From contig JAMLHW010000009.1 of the NCBI GenBank assembly GCA_023954475.1, positions 1 through 64,000 on the forward strand: DNA of 64,000 nt. The letters are read 5' to 3'. The notes beneath the pieces were generated by a model. It was given only the letters and a program-made list of their open reading frames with translations. It did no database searches and was not told the DNA's origin. Position 1 is the stretch's first letter. Each line of letters begins with the position of its first letter. The stretch comes from Anaerolineae bacterium (GTDB taxonomy: Bacteria; Chloroflexota; Anaerolineae; Promineifilales; Promineifilaceae). Made by a program: the position numbers and the translations under genes. Of this stretch, positions 57,678-64,000 are shown piece after piece.

Positions 57678-59549
57678 CTACACACGATCGATCACATCGG
57701 CTACAAGGTCATATCGTCCAAACGCAGGCATGAGGTAGACACCGTGAATAATCGGCCGAATTTCAGCCACGATCTCTGCCGCAATCGCCACGCCCTCCGC
57801 TTGCGGGTCTGCCGCCGTATCCATCCGCTGCCGGTACATCTCAGGAATAATGATTCCCGGCACTTCATTGTGCAAAAACAGTGCATTGCGACTGTTAAAC
57901 AATGGCATAATGCCGGCAATCAGCGGCAACGTCAACGGGCCGTATTCCGCTTCGTACAACGCAATGAAATCGCGGGCCTGCTGTGCATCAAACACCGGCT
58001 GCGTCAACGCGAAATCAGCGCCGCTGCGAATCTTTTTTGCCAACAGCCTGGCTTCATGCTCCGGCTTCGCCGGGTTGAGCGACAATGCGCAGCCGACGAC
58101 AAAATTGGTCGGCTGATCCAGTTGCGCCCCGGCCTTGTCCAATCCACGATCAAATTGCTGTGAAATCAACTCGATCAAGCCGGTCGGTACGATGTCATAG
58201 CTGTCCATCGCCTCCGGATAATCGCCGATCCGCGCCGGATCACCCATGGTCACGAACAAATTGCGAATTCCCAGTGCATGGGCTGCTAACAAGTCGGACT
58301 GCACACGCAACAAGCTCCGGCCACGTGTCGGAAAATGCAGGATCGTCTCCAGGCCGATTTCTTTCTGGATGAGGTGCGCCGCCGCCCACGCACCCATACG
58401 CATCCGTGCCAGCGGCACATCGGCGACATCGAGGAAATTCGCACCGACTTCCTTGAGCATTTGCGCACCGGCCAGCATTTTCTGCGCGGCGATGCCTTTG
58501 GGTGGACGCATTTCTGCGGTAACGACAAATTCGCCGTTTGCCAACGCCCGCGCCAGGCGGGTCGGCGGATCGGCAGGAGCGGAATCTTGCTGTTCACCAT
58601 GTACAATGCGTACAACGGGCAATGCGACTGAACTGGCCTGTGGCGCATCCAGCGCTGCACGCATGGCGGCAATATGGCGCTGATCGGTGCCGCAACAACC
58701 GCCGACGATGGCAGCGCCGGCTTCGACGAACGCGTGTGTGTAGTCGGCAAAATAGGCAGGCGTCGCCGGATACATGACGCGGCCACCGGCTGTTTGTTCG
58801 GGCCAGCCGGCATTGGGCACGGCGGCGATGGGCGTGTCGGGAGCCAGTTCGCGCATGGTGACGATGAGGCGCAACACTTGTGCCGGGCCGCCGCTGCAGT
58901 TGACGCCAATAACATCCACATCGAGTGCGCTGAGTTTGATCGCAATTTCGGCCGAACCCAAACCCAACAGCGTGCGATCATCGCGTGAAAACGTCATCAT
59001 GACGATAATCGGCATGTCAGGTGCAACCTCACGCGCTGCATTCACAGACGCTTTGATTTCCATCAAATCCGACATCGTCTCGATTATCAGCAAATCGACA
59101 CCCAAACCATCAGACGGATTGACAAGTGCCTGAATCTGCTCGGTAAAAGCCAATTGCGCCTGCGGCAGCGGCACGCGGCCCAACGGTGCCAGGCGCACGC
59201 CAAGCGGCCCGACCGATCCTGCCAGCAAGATCGGCTTAAACGAACCGGCAATCACACGTCTGGCGACATTCACCGCTGCTGCGTTTACTTTGGTTACGCT
59301 GTCTTCAAGACCATGCTCAGCGAGCTTGAAACGATTGGCGCTGAAACTGTTTGTCTCAATGATGTCGGCTCCGGCGTCAATGTAGGCGCGATGAATAGCG
59401 GCCACAACCGCCGGTTGGCGACAGTTGAGAATGTCAAAACTCTGGTCCAACGCTACACCTCGACTGTGCAGGACGGTTCCCATTGCACCGTCGAGCAATA
59501 GAGCACCTTCTGCAAGTTTTTGGCGAAAGTCAATTCGATTCATATGCAC
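57678..59549 (-). CDS. Homocysteine S-methyltransferase / methylenetetrahydrofolate reductase fusion
   Basis: A 623-residue bifunctional enzyme like Bacillus YitJ. The N-terminal methyltransferase domain (1-300) shows LLLDGAMGTVL, the zinc cysteines in VIGVNCSGG near 208 and GGCCGTDQRH near 292. The C-terminal domain (about 330-623) is an FAD-dependent MTHFR (VTAEMRPPKG, LRVQSDLLAAHALGIRNLFVTMGDP). It reduces methylene-THF and may use the methyl group for methionine. ATG 59549 and ATG 59543 are both possible. It lies 6 bp after the LCP gene. Confidence 0.9.
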   Translation of the reverse strand: MHMNRIDFRQKLAEGALLLDGAMGTVLHSRGVALDQSFDILNCRQPAVVAAIHRAYIDAGADIIETNSFSANRFKLAEHGLEDSVTKVNAAAVNVARRVIAGSFKPILLAGSVGPLGVRLAPLGRVPLPQAQLAFTEQIQALVNPSDGLGVDLLIIETMSDLMEIKASVNAAREVAPDMPIIVMMTFSRDDRTLLGLGSAEIAIKLSALDVDVIGVNCSGGPAQVLRLIVTMRELAPDTPIAAVPNAGWPEQTAGGRVMYPATPAYFADYTHAFVEAGAAIVGGCCGTDQRHIAAMRAALDAPQASSVALPVVRIVHGEQQDSAPADPPTRLARALANGEFVVTAEMRPPKGIAAQKMLAGAQMLKEVGANFLDVADVPLARMRMGAWAAAHLIQKEIGLETILHFPTRGRSLLRVQSDLLAAHALGIRNLFVTMGDPARIGDYPEAMDSYDIVPTGLIELISQQFDRGLDKAGAQLDQPTNFVVGCALSLNPAKPEHEARLLAKKIRSGADFALTQPVFDAQQARDFIALYEAEYGPLTLPLIAGIMPLFNSRNALFLHNEVPGIIIPEMYRQRMDTAADPQAEGVAIAAEIVAEIRPIIHGVYLMPAFGRYDLVADVIDRV

Positions 59550-59555
59550 AACTCA

Positions 59556-60617
59556 TCAGCCATATAATTCTGCGATCAACGGCTGGACTTTCTCCGGCAG
59601 GAGGCGCAAGACGCTGCCGCCTCCCGGCGATGTCCAGCTTTCAACGTAAGTATAGTCTAGCACTTCTGACCGAATATGGTCAGTCGGAATATCAGAAGCA
59701 GTGCTAGCTATTACGAGGAGCTGGTCAAGAGTTAAGTCGGTGAAGATACCTTCTTCAAGCTGGCGGTAGAGTGTGGGCGCACGCAGCAGGAGATCGGCAA
59801 ATCCCAAAGTGGCGGCTTGACTGCGCAAGGCCATGATGATTTGTTGTTGACGTCGCGCTCGGCCGAAATCACTGTCACTGTGACGGGTACGCATGTATTT
59901 TAGCGCCATTTCGCCGTCCATTGTTTGGACACCGGCGGGAACATACAGCGGATCGTAACCGGTTCCGTGGTCAGGATACGTCGGATCATAGATTTCATAT
60001 GGGACATCGACGGTGACTCCGCCGAGGCTGTCGATGACATTCGTCACCGCCTGGAAATCGATCAGCAAATAGTGATCGACGGGAACACCGAGATTGGTGC
60101 GTAATGTTTCCATCGCCAGGGCAGCGCCTTCGGCCGAATTGCCGCTGCGTGCGCCGTTGAGAAACGCCGTATTGACCCGATTGACACCAATGCCCGGAAT
60201 ATCGACCCACAAGTCACGCGGAATCGACAACATTGACGCCGTTTCGGCACCGGGATCGATGGAAAGGAGCATCATGGTATCGGTACGCGAGATAAACGGC
60301 TGACCCGGCCGCCGGTCGATACCCATTACAAGTACATTGATGCGTTCGTCGTCTGCCAGCTCAGGCAATTCCGGCATTGTTACGGCAGGCAGCGCCGTCA
60401 TTTCGGCCGAACTAACTGTAATCATCGGTGGCACAGCGGCCAGCGCATCGTCGTCTACCAATGTTTCACTGTGCAGCGGATTGAGCGGACTTTGCAGCAT
60501 CGCCTCTGCAGTACGCACGACCAGCGCAGTGACAACACCAGCAGTAAACACAACTGCCAGAATGAGCGCATAGTAAAGCCAATTCGGTAAGATTTGTTTA
60601 GAACGATTCACAAACAC
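59556..60617 (-). CDS. LCP (LytR-CpsA-Psr) family cell-wall transferase
   Basis: A 353-residue membrane protein. One N-terminal helix (YYALILAVVFTAGVVTALVV) anchors an extracellular LCP domain with NVLVMGIDRRPGQPFISRTDTMMLLSID, SIPRDLWVDIPGIGVNRVNTAF, the phosphate-binding MRTRHSDSDFGRARRQQQII near 240, and DFQAVTNVIDSLGGVTVDV. These proteins attach polymers to peptidoglycan or other acceptors from lipid carriers. A TATAAT on the minus strand near 60675 may be its -10. Confidence 0.9.
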   Translation of the reverse strand: MFVNRSKQILPNWLYYALILAVVFTAGVVTALVVRTAEAMLQSPLNPLHSETLVDDDALAAVPPMITVSSAEMTALPAVTMPELPELADDERINVLVMGIDRRPGQPFISRTDTMMLLSIDPGAETASMLSIPRDLWVDIPGIGVNRVNTAFLNGARSGNSAEGAALAMETLRTNLGVPVDHYLLIDFQAVTNVIDSLGGVTVDVPYEIYDPTYPDHGTGYDPLYVPAGVQTMDGEMALKYMRTRHSDSDFGRARRQQQIIMALRSQAATLGFADLLLRAPTLYRQLEEGIFTDLTLDQLLVIASTASDIPTDHIRSEVLDYTYVESWTSPGGGSVLRLLPEKVQPLIAELYG

Positions 60618-60894
60618 TCCATACTGGTGACCAGCGGCATAAACCCGCTTTCATTTTTGATCGCCAACGGCTATTATAGTCACTTGCTCGGCCGCACGGT
60701 GGACGCTTGGTCTACCTCAGACCGCCGACTTCATGTCGCCGTCGGCCGATTTGGCGTTGACGACAGCCGCACGCAACACGCCATAGTACGTCGCTGCGTG
60801 ATGATTTGTTCATTTAATTGGATTCCGTTAATCAAGCCGTAACAATTATTTGGTATAATATTTATCATAAATTTAAGAGAAATACGCGACGACT

Positions 60895-61875
60895 ATGTCA
60901 TTTGACCGCTTTGGCCGCAACATCACCTATTTACGCATTTCCTTAACTGACAAGTGCAACTTGCGTTGCGTCTACTGCATGCCGGAAGACATGACCTTTC
61001 GGCCGCGCCACGAACTGCTGCAAGACGATGAAATCGGCCGATTGGTACGCATTTTCGCCCATCTGGGCTTCAACAAAATTCGTTTGACGGGCGGCGAACC
61101 GACTATTCGCAGTAATTTCATCGACATAGTCCGCGAGATTGCCGCCACGCCAGGCATTGAAACAGTGGCGATGACGACCAATGGTGTATTGCTCGGCGAT
61201 CTGGCCCAGCCGCTGGCAGACGCCGGGATGAGTCGCGTCAATGTCAGTATTGATACACTCGATCCGGAAAAATTCCACCGTATCACGCGCTGGGGGCATG
61301 TCGACGAAGTGTGGGACGGCATTCAGAAAGCCGAACGCGCCGGGCTGCAGATCAAGCTCAACTGTGTCGTCGTCCGCGGCTACAACGACGGGCAGGATGT
61401 CGTCGATCTGGCACGATTGACGCTGTCACATCCGTGGCAAGTGCGCTTTATCGAAATGATGCCGTTCGGCGATGTGGCGGACTTTCAACAAGCCGGCATG
61501 GTGACGGAAGAGGAATTGAGGGAGCGCATTTCGGCCGAACTTGGCCCCCTCACCTTGCAAAACGACGGGCAACTGGACGGCGAAGCACAACTGTACACAC
61601 TGGAAGACGCACCCGGTACGGTTGGTTTTATCAGCTCCATCAGCAAACCGTTTTGTGCCGGTTGTAATCGCGCCCGCTTAACGGCCGACGGCAAATTGCG
61701 CCTCTGTTTGCTACGCGAAAAAGAGGTTGATCTTCTGACGCCGCTGCGGGCTGGAGCCAGTGATCAAGAACTCATCCAAATCATTGAAGACGGTATCTGG
61801 CACAAACCGTGGGGCCATGATCTGGCGCATGATATTATTCCGCTGAACCGCGTGATGTCAGAAATCGGTGGGTGA
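60895..61875 (+). CDS. moaA: GTP 3',8-cyclase
   Basis: A 326-residue radical SAM enzyme, first step of molybdopterin synthesis. The SAM cluster cysteines are in DKCNLRCVYCMP near 18-29, the second cluster is CAGCNRARLTADGKLRLCL near 256-274, and the protein ends in the conserved Gly-Gly. FDRFGRNITYLRISLTDKC is the classic start. A TATAAT at 60855 may be its -10. No other mo-genes are adjacent, but a molybdopterin-domain protein is encoded at 7988. Confidence 0.95.
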   Translation: MSFDRFGRNITYLRISLTDKCNLRCVYCMPEDMTFRPRHELLQDDEIGRLVRIFAHLGFNKIRLTGGEPTIRSNFIDIVREIAATPGIETVAMTTNGVLLGDLAQPLADAGMSRVNVSIDTLDPEKFHRITRWGHVDEVWDGIQKAERAGLQIKLNCVVVRGYNDGQDVVDLARLTLSHPWQVRFIEMMPFGDVADFQQAGMVTEEELRERISAELGPLTLQNDGQLDGEAQLYTLEDAPGTVGFISSISKPFCAGCNRARLTADGKLRLCLLREKEVDLLTPLRAGASDQELIQIIEDGIWHKPWGHDLAHDIIPLNRVMSEIGG

Positions 61876-61878
61876 GAC

Positions 61879-62847
61879 CTACGTTTCGTCGTCCCATTTC
61901 TGCTGAACGAGATACAAGGGACGCTGCTTGACTTCATCGTAAATTCGGCCGAGATACTCCCCGATAATCCCCAGTGAAATAAGCTGTACACCGCCCAGAA
62001 AAAGCACAGCCACCAGCGTTGTCGCCTGTCCCAGCAGTTGGCCGCCAGGCGTCATCAAGCGCAGGATGATGACGGCAATAATCGCGAGCAGGCTGATTCC
62101 CGCTATCAGAAAACCCAGATACGTCGCAATTTGCAGCGGAAAATAAGAGAAACTAGTAATCGCATTGACGGCAAACGGCCCCATTTGGCGCACACTGGTG
62201 AATTTAGAGCTTCCGGCAACACGTGCAGCGCGATGATACTGGACACCCGTTTGCCGATAACCGACCCACGGCACCATGCCGCGCAGGAAGCGATTGCGCT
62301 CCGGCATGCGCTTGATCGCCTCGACGACACGTCGATCCATCAGACGAAAATCACCCGTATCAAGCGGAATGTCGATGCCGGTAATGCGGTCAATGATGCG
62401 GTAAAACGCTTTGGCCGTGCCCTTTTTGAACCACGTCTCCCCTTCCCGTGTGGCACGAATGCCGTAGACAACGTCGTAGCCTTCACGCCACTTGGCGATC
62501 ATGTCGGGGATGACTTCAGGCGGGTCCTGCAAATCGGCATCAATCAAGATGACGGCATCACCGCGGGCCATATCAAGACCAGCCGAAACAGCGACCTGAA
62601 AGCCAAAGTTACGTGAGAAGCTGAGCCCACGGACACGTGGATCGCGTGCATGGAGTTCGTTGATAATTTCGGCCGATTTATCCCGGCTGCCATCATCGAC
62701 CAAAATCAGTTCCCACGGCTCACCCATGCTTTCCAGCACGGCCGACACGCGTTCGTACAACAGATGTAGCACCGGTTCCTCATTATGAACAGGCGCAATG
62801 ACGGTAACAGTGAGTTTATCAGTGGCGGGCAAGGTCGTTTCTTCCAT
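61879..62847 (-). CDS. Family 2 glycosyltransferase (polyprenyl-phosphate type)
   Basis: A protein of about 322 residues. The GT-A domain has [62 protein letters not shown] with the DxD motif, and [11 protein letters not shown]. Two C-terminal membrane helices follow, as in DPM1/GtrB-like enzymes that load a sugar on polyprenyl phosphate. ATG 62847 is used; the frame continues upstream to 62952 but would overlap the next gene. Confidence 0.88.
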   Translation of the reverse strand: MEETTLPATDKLTVTVIAPVHNEEPVLHLLYERVSAVLESMGEPWELILVDDGSRDKSAEIINELHARDPRVRGLSFSRNFGFQVAVSAGLDMARGDAVILIDADLQDPPEVIPDMIAKWREGYDVVYGIRATREGETWFKKGTAKAFYRIIDRITGIDIPLDTGDFRLMDRRVVEAIKRMPERNRFLRGMVPWVGYRQTGVQYHRAARVAGSSKFTSVRQMGPFAVNAITSFSYFPLQIATYLGFLIAGISLLAIIAVIILRLMTPGGQLLGQATTLVAVLFLGGVQLISLGIIGEYLGRIYDEVKQRPLYLVQQKWDDET

Positions 62848-62930
62848 GGGTAATATACGTTGAGCAAGCAAATATGCTGGACTGCCTATTTTACACAACC
62901 GACTGCGCTTTGGCGCATTTTCGCGAGAAA

Positions 62931-63704
62931 CTATATCTCGACTTCGGCCCAAACACCCACATGATCAGATGGATACAACGTATCATCTTCAACGGCTGAC
63001 GCCAATCCAAATAACCCGCTGCGAAAAGCTTTCCCGGATGCCGACGACAGAAAAATATAGTCACGGCACTCACCGACACGGTGCGGCGTTGCCACGAGGG
63101 CTGTCGGAAAAGTCGCTGCCGGTTCGTGCCCATTTGTTGCGGCATGGGCCGACCGGTAACGATAAAACTGTTGTATGCGGCGCAGAGCTAACTGTCCAGG
63201 CACGTCTTCATAACTCCCGGCAACGATCTGGTACGCCACAGCGCCTGGACCATTGAGCCAACCCAGCAGCCTCATGATTTGCTTTTCACGCGTTTCATGT
63301 GCCCCGGGAGTGGGATTGAGCTGTACTGATACAAAATCGAGTGATTTGCCGTTGGACAGAACTGTATTGATGCGCAGCGCCATCCGACCGTCCTGGCCTA
63401 ACATTTGAGCATCGGCCGAAATGACGGGCAGTTTCGTCAACACACCCACCCCCTCTACCAAACCCCAGAGTGGATGGCGTCCTGATCGTTGCACCAGCTT
63501 GTATGGCGCATGTGATTGACCGCTCAGTCGCAAATTGAGTTGCTTGCATAGCCATTGTCCCTGACGCGCCACAATCGAAAGCTCCTGCAACGCTACCAGA
63601 TCGGGATTCACATCCAGCAGTGCTGACAGCAACACCTCGCGGCGCAACTGCCAGCGGTCCAGTCTGCGATGGACATTGAACGTAGCTACGCGAATCGTAG
63701 ACAT
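62931..63704 (-). CDS. Endonuclease/exonuclease/phosphatase (EEP) family protein, altered motifs
   Basis: A 257-residue protein of the EEP fold. It has the opening [13 protein letters not shown], the metal Glu in DLVALQELS near 38 and the final [14 protein letters not shown] with Asp-His. Two usual motifs are changed: the central His-Leu strand reads [12 protein letters not shown], with Gln for His, and the GD(F/S)N motif reads [10 protein letters not shown] without the Asp. It may therefore be a weak or inactive hydrolase, or bind a different metal. It has no signal peptide. Confidence 0.75.
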   Translation of the reverse strand: MSTIRVATFNVHRRLDRWQLRREVLLSALLDVNPDLVALQELSIVARQGQWLCKQLNLRLSGQSHAPYKLVQRSGRHPLWGLVEGVGVLTKLPVISADAQMLGQDGRMALRINTVLSNGKSLDFVSVQLNPTPGAHETREKQIMRLLGWLNGPGAVAYQIVAGSYEDVPGQLALRRIQQFYRYRSAHAATNGHEPAATFPTALVATPHRVGECRDYIFLSSASGKAFRSGLFGLASAVEDDTLYPSDHVGVWAEVEI

Positions 63705-63740
63705 GACATGCGCTGAACAAGCTGTCGCCGTTTTGGCAAC

Positions 63741-64000
63741 CTAAGTGCGCGGTTGTGGTTGTAATGGCGGCCTATACGGAATGTAAACCATCTCGCCTGT
63801 GCCGGAAAGTTGTAGTTCAGTCTCCGAGGCACTGGTGATCACGAGGTTGTAACGGACGTAAATGTTCTGACCCAACTGTCCCAACCAGTTCAGTGAGTTG
63901 CCTACAGAGGAAATGGGGTATTGACTGGTACCAGAAAACTGCACTTCTCCGTTCGATGTGCCCTGGTACACCATCGTCGTGCCGGGTATGCGCTGACCGA
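63741..64000 (-). CDS. C-terminal end of an unknown protein, 5' part outside the window
   Basis: The minus-strand frame is open from the right edge to a stop at 63741, giving at least 86 residues. It is rich in Ser, Gly, Gln and Tyr with alternating hydrophobic residues (NIYVRYNLVITSAS, ELQLSGTGEMVYIPY), suggesting an extracellular beta-structure. I do not recognise a family. Confidence 0.5.
   Translation of the reverse strand, partial: GQRIPGTTMVYQGTSNGEVQFSGTSQYPISSVGNSLNWLGQLGQNIYVRYNLVITSASETELQLSGTGEMVYIPYRPPLQPQPRT

Noticed and set aside
60618-60894. Molybdenum cofactor riboswitch upstream of moaA
   Set aside because: The spacer holds a possible -10 and one TCGGCCGA copy, but no arrangement of stems like the Moco motif could be recognised.

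Overview
The window looks like chromosomal DNA of a Chloroflexota bacterium, probably of the Anaerolineae, Caldilineae or Ardenticatenia type. This is inferred from protein style and gene neighbourhoods; no rRNA or other marker confirms it. The coding density is high, operons overlap tightly, and no tRNA, rRNA or CRISPR array was found.

The most striking feature is not a gene. From position 4747 to the right end, the palindrome TCGGCCGA, usually as TTCGGCCGAA, occurs about 105 times (counted by eye), roughly once per 560 bp. One or two copies would be expected by chance. It lies in all reading frames and between genes, and behaves like the HIP1 octamer of cyanobacteria. It is absent from the first 4.7 kb.

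1-7.1 kb: an apparently acquired and decaying segment. It holds a partial IS4-type transposase, two minus-strand cassette-like genes with an attC-like hairpin between them, and a plus-strand integron integrase (IntI type) broken by one frameshift. A broken CAP-domain protein and a frameshifted M32 carboxypeptidase follow. Together the first part looks like a chromosomal integron read leftwards from intI.

7.1-12.4 kb: small enzymes (GNAT, YCII, a molybdopterin-domain protein), a large secreted alpha/beta hydrolase, and a minus-strand DUF4260-TetR-DUF971 operon with a tandem palindromic operator.

12.5-28.3 kb: a complete glycerol and dihydroxyacetone unit: dhaR, glpF, dhaK, dhaL, glpK, glpA, glpB, glpC, a DhaM-HPr-Enzyme I fusion, and a class III fructose-1,6-bisphosphatase. 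Glycerol can be imported, phosphorylated and oxidised to DHAP. Dihydroxyacetone can be phosphorylated from PEP through a phosphorelay held on one polypeptide. The triose phosphates can then go to gluconeogenesis.

28.3-34.7 kb: an HtrA-like protease without a signal peptide, a NarL-type regulator, a secreted M36 metallopeptidase and an AzlCD amino-acid exporter, all on the minus strand.

34.8-40.4 kb: an acyl-CoA synthetase, a 2-oxoacid dehydrogenase (E1 alpha, E1 beta, E2) and a free acyl carrier protein, separated by unusual intergenic hairpins built from 8-bp periodic units. 40.5-50 kb: a membrane protein, a VOC protein, an uncharacterised SWIM-DUF5691-AAA+ trio, a CitE-like lyase and two acyl-CoA dehydrogenases with a palindrome cluster between them.

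50-64 kb: mostly housekeeping genes (YqhA, SDR, guaA, polyprenyl synthase, HAD nucleotidase, holA, a homocysteine methyltransferase-MTHFR fusion, an LCP protein, moaA, a glycosyltransferase and an EEP-family protein). Among them are a DUF6391 protein and a membrane-anchored protein that resembles the catalytic part of exonuclease VII large subunit.
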